This document shows positions 7,332 to 14,341 of a DNA stretch of 17,164 bases, piece by piece. Each line of letters starts with the position of its first letter. Position 1 is the first letter of the stretch. This DNA comes from Thermoplasmata archaeon (GTDB taxonomy: Archaea; Thermoplasmatota; Thermoplasmata; Thermoplasmatales; Thermoplasmataceae): positions 1 to 17,164 of the forward strand of contig JAKAAA010000011.1 of assembly GCA_021797295.1 (NCBI GenBank), given 5' to 3'. A program made the position numbers and the translations under genes. The notes below the pieces were generated by a model. That model saw nothing but the letters and a program-made list of their open reading frames with translations. It was not told where the DNA came from and made no database searches.

Positions 7332-8429
7332 TTAATATGTTTTAATGGCACGGTACATATTATCCCTTTCAACAGGAATCATATTCAATTGTTTTATGGA
7401 ATTAATTATATAGTCCTTTCTGAGATTACCAACCTGTTTTCCGGTTGCAGGTATAACCTTTTCATCGTATATGGTTCCTCCCCAGTCATTTGCCCCGAAG
7501 AGTATGGCCATCTGTGCCATCTGCATGCCGTTTGTAAGCCAGGAGCTCTGTATTATTGGCAGATCTTTATTGAAAACTATTCTTGCAATGGCAATGTTTT
7601 TTATTACAGAAACTCCTCCCGACCTGTATTTATAGCCTTCTTTTGCAAGTTCCGTGTTTCCTGGCTCAAAGTTCCAGGGTGTAAAAGATAGAAAGCCGTG
7701 GTATTTTTTCTGCAATTCCAATATGGAAAGAAGATGATGCGCTTTGTCCAATGATGTCTCAAGATGGCCGAACATCATTGTTGCCGATGTATGTATCCCC
7801 AGCTTATGCGCCTCTTCCATTATTTCCAGCCACTGCCTGCCGCTTGCCTCCGGGCGGCCCATTCTTTTTCTTACACTGCCATCAAGTATTTCCCCTCCGG
7901 CACCCGGGATGGTCTCAAGACCGCTTTCCCTTAATTTTATAAGAAGATCCCTTATGGGAATATGAGCCTTCAGTGAAATAAAGTGCAGTTCAGAGGTAGA
8001 AAGGCCGTGTATTCCCAATCCAGGGAACTCTTTCTTTATTCTCTGGAATAATTCTGTGTAATATGAAAGGTCAAGGAAAGAATTTACGCCGCCCTGGATG
8101 AGCAGCTGTTTAATCCCGTATGGTTCATAGTATTTTTTTATTTCGTCAATCACGCCGTCCACGGATAAAGTATAAGAATCACTGTCATTCTGTGTTCTGT
8201 AAAAAGCACAGAAATGGCACCGTACATTGCATATATTTGTATAATTGAGTATCAGATTGGAAACAAATGAAACTTTTTTCCCTGATATGCTGTCAGTTAT
8301 AGATCTGGCAAGCCTTCCGAGGTCTCTGAGGCTGGCTGAATCATATAAATATACAATCTCATTTTCATCAAGTGTCTCTTCATTTTTTATTTTATTTTCA
8401 ATGCTGTCCAGGTAACTGTAAGAAATCAT
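7332..8429 (-). CDS. mqnC: dehypoxanthine futalosine cyclase (radical SAM, menaquinone synthesis)
   Basis: This 365-residue radical SAM protein has the cluster motif C67-NVR-C71-HF-C74 inside NYTNICNVRCHFCAFYR, which ligates the [4Fe-4S] cluster that cleaves S-adenosylmethionine. Features that separate MqnC from MqnE and CofH are present: LLIQGGVN after the first strand, ETIPGAGGEILDGSVRKRM, TSATMMFGHLET, FLSFTPWNFEPGNTEL, SSWLTNGMQMAQ and LFGANDWGGTIYDEKV. The enzyme cyclises dehypoxanthine futalosine to the spiro or naphthoquinone precursor in the futalosine route to menaquinone. It is the distal gene of the mqnE-mqnA-mqnC set, 63 nt after mqnA. The gap holds AT-rich promoter-like sequence, so it may also be transcribed separately. 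Confidence 0.92.
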   Translation of the reverse strand: MISYSYLDSIENKIKNEETLDENEIVYLYDSASLRDLGRLARSITDSISGKKVSFVSNLILNYTNICNVRCHFCAFYRTQNDSDSYTLSVDGVIDEIKKYYEPYGIKQLLIQGGVNSFLDLSYYTELFQRIKKEFPGLGIHGLSTSELHFISLKAHIPIRDLLIKLRESGLETIPGAGGEILDGSVRKRMGRPEASGRQWLEIMEEAHKLGIHTSATMMFGHLETSLDKAHHLLSILELQKKYHGFLSFTPWNFEPGNTELAKEGYKYRSGGVSVIKNIAIARIVFNKDLPIIQSSWLTNGMQMAQMAILFGANDWGGTIYDEKVIPATGKQVGNLRKDYIINSIKQLNMIPVERDNMYRAIKTY

Positions 8430-8444
8430 AATTATAATATAGCT

Positions 8445-8456
8445 TTATAAAATAAA
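8445..8456 (-). promoter_or_regulatory. possible internal TATA box for mqnC
   Basis: The minus strand reads TTTATTTTATAA in the mqnA-mqnC gap, about 16-27 nt before the mqnC ATG at 8429. It could support a separate, leaderless mqnC mRNA. The element is AT-rich and poorly bounded, so the call is weak. Confidence 0.25.
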
Positions 8457-8492
8457 TATGTTCCCACTTCATTATTTTATCCTCTATATTTT

Positions 8493-9224
8493 CTATTTTT
8501 CAGTTAAATCTTTTATATAATCAATAGTTCGCATTACCGGATCATTGAAAGAGTAATCTATGCTTCTGTAATATTCATGCATAACTTCCTCTTTAACATT
8601 GAATTTTATCGAGTTCAGCTTTGCAGCTTCATTTACATATTTTGATGATTCCTTGATGCGGCTATCCAGATAGTTTACCATGCTGCTGTCCACATCCGTA
8701 TTTTTTGCAGCAGCCGACACAGCATAAACAGGATACATATTGTATTGTTTGGAAAATTCAAGACCTATATCCATGAGTATATTCAAATTGCCGGAATATG
8801 CTTCTATGGCACTATCCCCTATGATGAGCGCGTAATCTGATGTTTTTAGCAGGGTATCCGCATCGGAATATTCCGACTCCCTGATTTCGTATGATATGCC
8901 CATCTTATCAAGCACCAGTTTCAAATATAATTCTGTGGTTTTTGTCAGTGATGTAACATTTATTTTCATTTTATCCTTCAAATAATTAAATTTTGAAACC
9001 AGGATTGTGGATACCGTATTTGCCCTGGAATGTATATTCATGCTCCTGATCAGTTTCAATTTATCCATGTTCTGTATAAAGGAAACGAGAGATACCATTC
9101 CTATTTCAATATTCCCTTCCAGCAGGTATTTCATGTTCGCGGCAGCACTGTTCCTGACAGTTTCACCGGCAGGAAATGACATGTACAGAGGGTCGGAGTG
9201 TGATAAATTAATGAGGCCTATCAT
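8493..9224 (-). CDS. mqnA: chorismate dehydratase MqnA (divergent)
   Basis: This 243-residue protein has the layout of MqnA, a periplasmic-binding-protein-like fold that dehydrates chorismate to 3-enolpyruvylbenzoate, the entry step of the futalosine pathway. Supporting segments: SDPLY near residues 9-13, LLEGNIEIGMVSLVSF (cf. L..GeiD.a.iSs.ey), IHSRANTVSTILVSKF, the SLTKTTELYLKLVL block (cf. S.TS..L...lL), DYALIIGDSAIEA (cf. A.LlIGD.Al) and LMDIGLEFSKQYNMYPVYAV (cf. DLG..W...TGlPfVFA). It is cytoplasmic; no signal peptide is seen. Divergence is marked: the usual YLN motif near the N-terminus reads LSH, and the W of DLG..W is F. It lies 1 nt after mqnE, so coupled translation is likely. Context with mqnE and mqnC firms the call. 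Confidence 0.85.
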   Translation of the reverse strand: MIGLINLSHSDPLYMSFPAGETVRNSAAANMKYLLEGNIEIGMVSLVSFIQNMDKLKLIRSMNIHSRANTVSTILVSKFNYLKDKMKINVTSLTKTTELYLKLVLDKMGISYEIRESEYSDADTLLKTSDYALIIGDSAIEAYSGNLNILMDIGLEFSKQYNMYPVYAVSAAAKNTDVDSSMVNYLDSRIKESSKYVNEAAKLNSIKFNVKEEVMHEYYRSIDYSFNDPVMRTIDYIKDLTEK

Positions 9225-9225
9225 T

Positions 9226-10332
9226 TCAGTAGTACTCTTTTATGTTATAAAACGTATCCCTCAGGGCAGGCACTTTACCTATTTCTTCTATGAGGTGGTT
9301 TAGTTCTTCAACACTTCCTGAAGTTTTTCTATTGGTTGCGCCGAAGACTTTTTCACTGAATGCAGTACCCACAAGATCGCTTCCACCTGACATCAATGCA
9401 ATCTGCGCCAGTTCCTTGCCAAGAGCAACCCAGTAAACGCTGATATTTTTTATGGACTTTCCCAGTATTGCCCTTGCCAGAGCATATACTTTTATGTCCT
9501 TATCGCCGGATGCGGGCATTGTGACCTTCCCCATTTTATACAGCGGTGTATTCTCAATACTGAATTTCAATGGTATAAAGGATAAAAATCCAGGCTGTTC
9601 AAGCTGGTTGTCCCTCAGCCTGATCATATGGTTTATTATGTCATCATACCCCTCCACCGTTCCATATGTCATTGTAGAATTGCCCTTGATTCCCAGGCTA
9701 TGGATTAATTTAGCATCTTCAAGCCACTTTTCCCCTGAAATTTTCTCCGGAGTGGTTATCTGTTTTCTGATATTCTCATTGAATATCTCCGCCCCGCCAC
9801 CTGTATGCGCATCCATTCCTGCTTTTTTGAATCTATCCAGGATTTCAGGTATCGAGTTCCCAGTTGTTCTGGCTATGAAGTCTATTTCAGGTATTGTGAA
9901 TGTCTTCAATGTTATATCCGGAAGGACTTTCTTTACCTCCCTGAATATATCCTCATAGTATTCTATGCTCAAATCCGGATTAAATCCACCTACAATGTGT
10001 ATTTCTGTTACATTTAGGTCTCTAGCTTTCAAAGCCTCATTATGAACATCTTCAACGGACAATTCAAATCCTTTCTCTGGCTTGTACTTCTTTATTTTAT
10101 ATGGAACGTAATAAGCACATATGGGGCACGATGCAGTGCAGTAATTTGAATAATTTATGTTGTATGAAACAGCATAGGATACTCTGTCTCCCACCTCCAG
10201 TGATGTCAGCGAATCACCCAGTGACATTAAAGAATAAATATCAAGATCAAGCAATTCCTTCGCATCCTTTTCCGTAATTTCCTTGTTTTTCAGGTAATCA
10301 TACCAGTAATCATTATTATAAGCCATCGACAT
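9226..10332 (-). CDS. mqnE: aminofutalosine synthase (radical SAM, menaquinone synthesis)
   Basis: This 368-residue radical SAM protein has cluster cysteines C65, C69 and C72 (NYCTASCPICAYY). The diagnostic MqnE signature TEIHIVGGFNPDL lies at 109-121, followed by TLKTFTIPEIDFIAR, DAHTGGGAEIFNENIRKQI, PEKISGEKWLE and FLSFIPLKFSIENTPL. MqnE adds the adenosyl radical to 3-enolpyruvylbenzoate, the MqnA product, to form aminofutalosine. Two positions depart from what I remember: FCAFYR reads ICAYYV, and the usual YGH after the TM strand reads YGT (TMTYGTVE, 220-227). It is the first gene of mqnE-mqnA-mqnC. ATG at 10332 is used here; ATG at 10326 is also possible. No MqnB or MqnD gene is in the window. 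Confidence 0.92.
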   Translation of the reverse strand: MSMAYNNDYWYDYLKNKEITEKDAKELLDLDIYSLMSLGDSLTSLEVGDRVSYAVSYNINYSNYCTASCPICAYYVPYKIKKYKPEKGFELSVEDVHNEALKARDLNVTEIHIVGGFNPDLSIEYYEDIFREVKKVLPDITLKTFTIPEIDFIARTTGNSIPEILDRFKKAGMDAHTGGGAEIFNENIRKQITTPEKISGEKWLEDAKLIHSLGIKGNSTMTYGTVEGYDDIINHMIRLRDNQLEQPGFLSFIPLKFSIENTPLYKMGKVTMPASGDKDIKVYALARAILGKSIKNISVYWVALGKELAQIALMSGGSDLVGTAFSEKVFGATNRKTSGSVEELNHLIEEIGKVPALRDTFYNIKEYY

Positions 10333-10350
10333 ACACTATACATTGTGACT

Positions 10351-10362
10351 AAAAATAAATAA
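10351..10362 (-). promoter_or_regulatory. possible TATA region of mqnE
   Basis: The minus strand reads TTATTTATTTTT about 19-30 nt upstream of the mqnE start codon. It is AT-rich and correctly placed but a poor match to the TTTATATA consensus. Confidence 0.25.
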
Positions 10363-10420
10363 TTATTCATATTTTATTATTTTTCATGCATTCTGCATTG
10401 AATTATATGCACCATGGCAT

Positions 10421-10450
10421 AAAAAATAAATAGAAAATATAAAACAAATA
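10421..10450 (-). terminator. T-rich tract ending the cobD-cobQ-cbiB unit
   Basis: On the minus strand this stretch is a long series of T runs (TATTTGTTTTATATTTTC, then TATTTATTTTTT). It lies downstream of cbiB and just after the folded element at 10453-10581, so it fits an archaeal terminator and may form a hairpin-plus-T structure with that element. Confidence 0.45.
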
Positions 10451-10452
10451 TA

Positions 10453-10581
10453 CCAGTGGATCACATGGAATGCAGGCCTTTGGAGATAAATGCCGCCCCC
10501 TCTGAAGGATTCCATGTAAGTTCATATATGAAGTAACGGAGATATTTAACCGGCATTCCGGTGGTTTCCAGATCAATCTGG
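10453..10581 (+). ncRNA. multi-stem folded element in the cbiB-mqnE gap (candidate structured RNA)
   Basis: The 297 bp between cbiB and mqnE hold no convincing gene but a strong fold. An outer stem pairs 10453-10462 (CCAGTGGATC) with 10571-10581 (GATCAATCTGG), nine pairs with one mismatch and one bulge. Directly inside, 10463-10471 (ACATGGAAT) pairs perfectly with 10509-10517 (ATTCCATGT). This stem continues, after a 5-nt bulge, as 10477-10485 (CCTTTGGAG) with 10500-10508 (CTCTGAAGG), including two G-U pairs. Two smaller palindromes follow: TTCATATATGAA (10521-10532) and CCGGCATTCCGG (10550-10561). The G-U pairs become A-C mismatches on the other strand, which favours a plus-strand RNA. An AATATAAAA at 10436-10444 could be its TATA box. 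It may instead be a terminator structure for cbiB, a protein-binding site or a small non-autonomous element. Confidence 0.35.
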
Positions 10582-10629
10582 CATTATATAATCTTCCCGG
10601 GTCATTCATCCAGAAAAAGCCTGAACTGT

Positions 10630-11586
10630 TCATAAAATAATAAGGATATGCAGTGCAAACAGAATAACAATTACAGGGATAACAAATAAAATGGGAAATA
10701 TTACTGAAGATAAATAGTAAATATTCATAGCTCTGGTGATATCCTCAATTTCCGGTTGCCGGCCCTGGCTATTGGTAATATATTCACCCTTTTTTTCCAG
10801 GCTTACGCCGAGTAATGATGCCATGGCCCCGATGCTGTATCCAGCATTCAGGCTATCGGTGGTGTTGATTATCCTGATTTTTTTGCCCCCGTATCCCAGT
10901 AAGAAGGCACTAATTCTGAATATAACCGGAACCATTCTGGAACTAAAGAAATTTATTATAGAATCCCCGATAGCAGTGCATCTCCCGATTTCATAATGCC
11001 GGGTATCCCTGTAAGCCACGTTTGAATCCATTGTATTCACAGATCTTGCAATGAGGGCACCGGCCAGGCCGAAAAAGGCAAAGAAAAATAACGGGGTCAG
11101 ATATCCATCAACAAACCCCTCAGCTATTGTCTCTATTGATGCAGATGCCATGCTGTGGAGGTCCATTTTGCCGGTAGGCCTTCTTACAACCATGGAAGTA
11201 TGTTTTCTGGCGGAATCCATGTCACCATTTTCCAGTGAAGTTATTATCCTTTTAATGTGTTTGCCCATTGAATTGATGGAGAACGTACTTTTCAGGAAAA
11301 AAGCATAAATTACGATAAAAATTATTAAAAATACTATTTCATGAGGTCTGTATAAAACATATAGTAAAATTATAACCGGCAGTGTATTCACAAGCATCAC
11401 GGAAATCAGAAACAGGCATCCGGATAAAATCCTGTTTTTAAATTTCATAAAATACGGTTCAAACCTGGATATGCTTTTGCCCATGATAACTACGGGGTGC
11501 ACTTTATCCGGAGGCTCCCCTGCAAAAATATCGAGGGCAAGAGCAAGAACGAGTATCAAAATCAGTAGTTCAGCGCCATTTATCAT
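10630..11586 (-). CDS. cbiB: adenosylcobinamide-phosphate synthase (CobD/CbiB family)
   Basis: This 318-residue integral membrane protein of the late cobamide pathway attaches (R)-1-aminopropan-2-ol phosphate, or aminopropanol, to adenosylcobyric acid. Family motifs: LDIFAGEPPDKVHPVVIMGK (residues 18-37, one acid in each expected place), an RRPTGKMD segment where most members have sRDt..L, then SIETIAEGFVDGYLTPLFFF (150-169) and GALIARSVNTMDSNVAYRD (176-194, cf. NTlDsM.GYr). Hydrophobic helices run about 5-22, 55-78, 84-100, 160-180 and 295-318. Its ATG overlaps the cobQ stop by 4 bp (ATGA), so translation is coupled. It is the last gene of cobD-cobQ-cbiB. Confidence 0.93.
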   Translation of the reverse strand: MINGAELLILILVLALALDIFAGEPPDKVHPVVIMGKSISRFEPYFMKFKNRILSGCLFLISVMLVNTLPVIILLYVLYRPHEIVFLIIFIVIYAFFLKSTFSINSMGKHIKRIITSLENGDMDSARKHTSMVVRRPTGKMDLHSMASASIETIAEGFVDGYLTPLFFFAFFGLAGALIARSVNTMDSNVAYRDTRHYEIGRCTAIGDSIINFFSSRMVPVIFRISAFLLGYGGKKIRIINTTDSLNAGYSIGAMASLLGVSLEKKGEYITNSQGRQPEIEDITRAMNIYYLSSVIFPILFVIPVIVILFALHILIIL

Positions 11587-13004
11587 AATATCAGTTTTTC
11601 TACTTTCTGCATGTCAATATTTCCGGTAAAAAGTTTTTCTGCATATATGATGTTTTTTTCCAGCACTGTACTGTAATCTTCCACATCTACTTTCAATATT
11701 TTCCTGAGAAAATATCTGTTTTCAAATACCCCGTGGATATTTGTACCGTAAACATTCCCGTGAATGGACCCCTCCGGCATACGATCCACATAGGCAAAAG
11801 GCTCTTCATGGTTATTTAGAATCCGCCCATAATGAATTTCATATCCCGTTCCTTTTGCGTTTATTTCAAAAGTTGCCGGGTTAAGCGTATAATCAACCCT
11901 GCCTGTTTGCTTTTTATCCATGAATTCTGTTTCCACATCAAGTATGCCAAGGCAGGTTGTTTCGCCCTCCTCCGATTCTATTCTGTTCTTATCTGATATT
12001 TTTTTGCCCAGTATCTGGTACCCCCCGCAGATGCCGACTATGGTTTTGGATTTATAAATACTTTTTATTTTTTTTGCGATTCCGGTATTTTCCATGTAAT
12101 GCAAATCCTCTGATACCAGTTTTGATCCCGGAAGTATGATGATATCACACGAATCCAGTGCATCAACATTTGACTCATCAACAAATGTAAATCCTATATT
12201 TAGCATATAAAACGGGTCGAGATCGCTGTAATTTTCCATGTACGGATATCTGATAACGCAAATTCTGCTGTTCTGAATAGCCGATCTGGAATAATTCATG
12301 GAATCCTCTCCCGGCAATGACAGATCGGAATATGGTATTACCCCTATCACATTTTTACCCGTCAGCTGTTCCAGTCGTTCTATTCCGATCCTGAGCATGT
12401 CCGAATTGCCCCTCATCCTGTTTATTACCAGATACTTTACAAGTTCGCTGTTTTTCAAAAGTTTCAATGTGCCGTAAAGGGATGCAAAAACCCCTCCACG
12501 TTCTATATCGGAAATTAGTATTGCCGGGGTTCCATATATGCTGGATACAAATATATTGGCAAAATCCCTGTCCTCCATATTTATCTCGGCGGCAGAACCT
12601 GCTCCTTCAGCTATAATTATATCGTAGTTTTCTGAGAGTTCCTCCAGTGATTCCCTTATAATGCTTTCTGCATTGGCTTTAAGATAGTCATAGTATTCCT
12701 CAACTTTCAATGTTCCTATAGATTTTCCATTTACTATGATCTGGGATTTCCCCATGCCCTCGGGTTTTATCAGGAAGGGATTCATGAATTTTGATGGCGC
12801 GGACCTTGCCGCAATTGCCTGCAGCCACTGTGCCCTGGATATTTCAGAAGAATCCTCAATGGAAATAGAATTGAGAGACATGTTAACGGCCTTGAAAGGG
12901 GCTACACTATACCCCTTATCAGAAAAATATCTGCAAAGTGCCATTGCCAATGTGCTTTTTCCCGAGTCTGATGATGTTCCCAGCACCTGAATCATTTTAA
13001 TCAT
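11583..13004 (-). CDS. cobQ: adenosylcobyric acid synthase (CobQ/CbiP)
   Basis: This 473-residue two-domain amidotransferase amidates four carboxylates of adenosylcobyrinic acid a,c-diamide with glutamine and ATP. The N-terminal dethiobiotin-synthetase-like domain has VLGTSSDSGKST (7-18) as P-loop, then KAVNMSLNS (38-46), FLIKPEG (77-83) and ISDIERGGVFASLYGT (164-179). The C-terminal class I glutaminase-like domain has GICGGYQILG (324-333) with nucleophile C326, and TNIHGVFEN (421-429) with H424. I place the start at ATG 13004 because AGGTGG (13010-13015 on the minus strand) sits 5 nt before it. GTG 13013 overlaps that motif, and ATG 12995 would begin just after the cobD stop. The gene overlaps cobD by 8 bp and cbiB by 4 bp. 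Confidence 0.95.
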   Translation of the reverse strand: MIKMIQVLGTSSDSGKSTLAMALCRYFSDKGYSVAPFKAVNMSLNSISIEDSSEISRAQWLQAIAARSAPSKFMNPFLIKPEGMGKSQIIVNGKSIGTLKVEEYYDYLKANAESIIRESLEELSENYDIIIAEGAGSAAEINMEDRDFANIFVSSIYGTPAILISDIERGGVFASLYGTLKLLKNSELVKYLVINRMRGNSDMLRIGIERLEQLTGKNVIGVIPYSDLSLPGEDSMNYSRSAIQNSRICVIRYPYMENYSDLDPFYMLNIGFTFVDESNVDALDSCDIIILPGSKLVSEDLHYMENTGIAKKIKSIYKSKTIVGICGGYQILGKKISDKNRIESEEGETTCLGILDVETEFMDKKQTGRVDYTLNPATFEINAKGTGYEIHYGRILNNHEEPFAYVDRMPEGSIHGNVYGTNIHGVFENRYFLRKILKVDVEDYSTVLEKNIIYAEKLFTGNIDMQKVEKLIL

Positions 13005-14025
13005 GAAATCCACCTATATATTTCTCTATGGATTTGATAAGGATGATATTTTTTTTATGCTGTTTTATTCCTATCCGTATGTAATTAATTCCGAATTCCG
13101 GATAATCATCCAGCACCCGGATCATTATGTTATTGCCGGCCAGAAATTCTTTTATCCCCTCTCCATTAACACTGTCCGGGAGCCTGAATGTGGCAAAATT
13201 GGCCCTTGGATGGCCTACAAGTGCCAGACCAGCTTTTTCAAGGGATTTTATAACATATTTGCGTTCTATTTCAGTTTTTTCCGCAATCTGGCAAAAATCC
13301 ATATTACTTTTCAGTAAATATAAAAGGGCTGGCTGATTGATTCTCCACGGGTCAAGCCTTTTCTCAATTTCATTTATGTGTCCAGCAGAAGATATTAAAT
13401 AAGCCAGCCGCAGCCCGGGTATGGCCAGTATTTTGGTCAGAGATCTGCCTATTATCAAATTCGGGTATTTTTCAATTAATTCCCCCTCATCAATTTCTCT
13501 TTTATTTACAAACCATATAAATGATTCATCAAGAAAAAGCATTGCACTTTTATATACACAGATATCAAGAATTTTAACAAGGCTTTTTTCACTGATCAAT
13601 TGCCCTGTGGGATTATCTGGATAAACAAGGAAAACAGCCTTAAAATTATAATTTTTTATAATTTCAGGGGCACTCTCCACGGTATCCATTGGCAATATAA
13701 CTCTGGAATTCTCGCTGCTGGCATCAAGGTACTCGGTAAATGCAGGAGAAATTATGATAGAAATTCCATCTATACTGTGCATGAAAGAGTGGATAAATGG
13801 GGTCAATCCCGGTATAATTGCAATATTTTCCGGTTTAAATTCCCTTCCTGATAGTATCGATTTATACGCCCCCAGATCACTTTCAGGATAGTTCTTTATG
13901 TAGGTGCTCTTAATTTTCATACCCTTTATGCGAACAAAATCATTCATATTGGCGGAAAAATCCATAACCGACTCCGGTGCAATACCATGTTTTTCTGCAA
14001 ATGAATATATGTTCCCGCCGTGCAT
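12997..14025 (-). CDS. cobD: CobD-type threonine-phosphate decarboxylase (class I/II aminotransferase fold)
   Basis: This 342-residue fold-type I PLP enzyme starts with MHGGN, followed by MDFSANMND (21-29); the HGG and DFSAN.N signature is typical of CobD rather than HisC. Other motifs: YPDNPTG (135-141), FLDESFIWF (164-172) with the Asp contacting PLP, RSLTKILAIPGLRLAY (194-209) with Schiff-base lysine K198 and R206. In the family it decarboxylates L-threonine O-3-phosphate to aminopropanol phosphate, the linker of the cobamide lower ligand, which the downstream cbiB product uses. It is the first gene of the set, with a good TATA box. A plain histidinol-phosphate aminotransferase role is the main alternative but the context argues against it. 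Confidence 0.88.
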   Translation of the reverse strand: MHGGNIYSFAEKHGIAPESVMDFSANMNDFVRIKGMKIKSTYIKNYPESDLGAYKSILSGREFKPENIAIIPGLTPFIHSFMHSIDGISIIISPAFTEYLDASSENSRVILPMDTVESAPEIIKNYNFKAVFLVYPDNPTGQLISEKSLVKILDICVYKSAMLFLDESFIWFVNKREIDEGELIEKYPNLIIGRSLTKILAIPGLRLAYLISSAGHINEIEKRLDPWRINQPALLYLLKSNMDFCQIAEKTEIERKYVIKSLEKAGLALVGHPRANFATFRLPDSVNGEGIKEFLAGNNIMIRVLDDYPEFGINYIRIGIKQHKKNIILIKSIEKYIGGFHD

Positions 14026-14044
14026 TTTTGCTTATGATAATTTA

Positions 14045-14052
14045 TTATATAA
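14045..14052 (-). promoter_or_regulatory. TATA box of the cobD-cobQ-cbiB operon
   Basis: TTATATAA is centred about 24 nt upstream of the cobD ATG at 14025, so the mRNA is probably leaderless or nearly so. The element is symmetrical and so does not fix the strand by itself; the distance to cobD does. Confidence 0.45.
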
Positions 14053-14271
14053 TTTTATACGAGGTGCCATGAAAGCCAGATTCAAAAAATCATATACTTA
14101 TACTGAAAGCTCAGGGTGTTATTTTGCAGCATCTATAGCATTATAAGAGAATTTTTTGGGCAATTCTGCTATTATATATATTCATCATGAAGATATCTGT
14201 TTGAATATCCTTTCCCATTCCGGGGGTCTGTACCCCATAGAATCAATGTAGCTACGGTTTAACAGTAATAC

Positions 14272-14279
14272 TTATATAG
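14272..14279 (+). promoter_or_regulatory. TATA box of the coiled-coil/DUF131 operon
   Basis: TTATATAG predicts a start site near 14301, giving a leader of about 40 nt before the ATG at 14342. This would be longer than the leaderless pattern of most genes here. The leader shows no obvious Shine-Dalgarno motif. Confidence 0.4.
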
Positions 14280-14341
14280 TCTTTTTAAATACAAATCCCA
14301 ACTACAGATTTACGAGCTGGAATATTATTAATCTAGCCATA

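Larger units (their letters stand above)
14026..14341. other. 316-bp divergent gap between cobD and the coiled-coil gene
   Basis: No convincing gene lies here. It holds the cobD promoter at the left, a strong TTATATATA at 14172-14180, and a hairpin at 14217-14243 (ATTC, CG, GGGGT, loop CTGT, ACCCC, ATA, GAAT). A second TATA-like TTATATAG lies at 14272-14279. A plus-strand transcript starting about 26 nt after the first TATA (near 14202-14206) would begin just before the hairpin and run into a CTTTTTAAAT tract at 14281-14290, so a small RNA of about 85 nt is possible. This is weak evidence. Confidence 0.3.

Noticed and set aside
9452..9958. A 168-codon open frame antisense to mqnE.
   Set aside because: mqnE is well supported by radical SAM and family motifs; the antisense frame shows no family features.
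10480..10590. Short protein-like reading frames on both strands in the cbiB-mqnE gap (for example a minus-strand peptide beginning MPVKYLRYFIYELTW).
   Set aside because: Each is under about 35 codons, lacks a start signal, and overlaps inverted repeats that explain the sequence better. A decayed gene cannot be excluded.
10447..10590. The folded element as a small transposable element with terminal inverted repeats.
   Set aside because: The ends are imperfect inverted repeats, but I see no directly flanking target-site duplication and no second copy in the window. It stays only an alternative for the structured element.
10403..10633. A 76-codon minus-strand frame starting in a 4-bp ATGA overlap with the cbiB stop.
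   Set aside because: The overlap looks operon-like, but the peptide resembles no family, is rich in Pro, Cys and Trp, ends in a Phe/Tyr run made by the T-rich tract, and is interrupted by the strong folded element.
14069..14146. A 25-codon plus-strand frame preceded by GAGGTG.
   Set aside because: The Shine-Dalgarno-like motif is only 2 nt from the ATG, no TATA box lies at a suitable distance, and the peptide resembles nothing.
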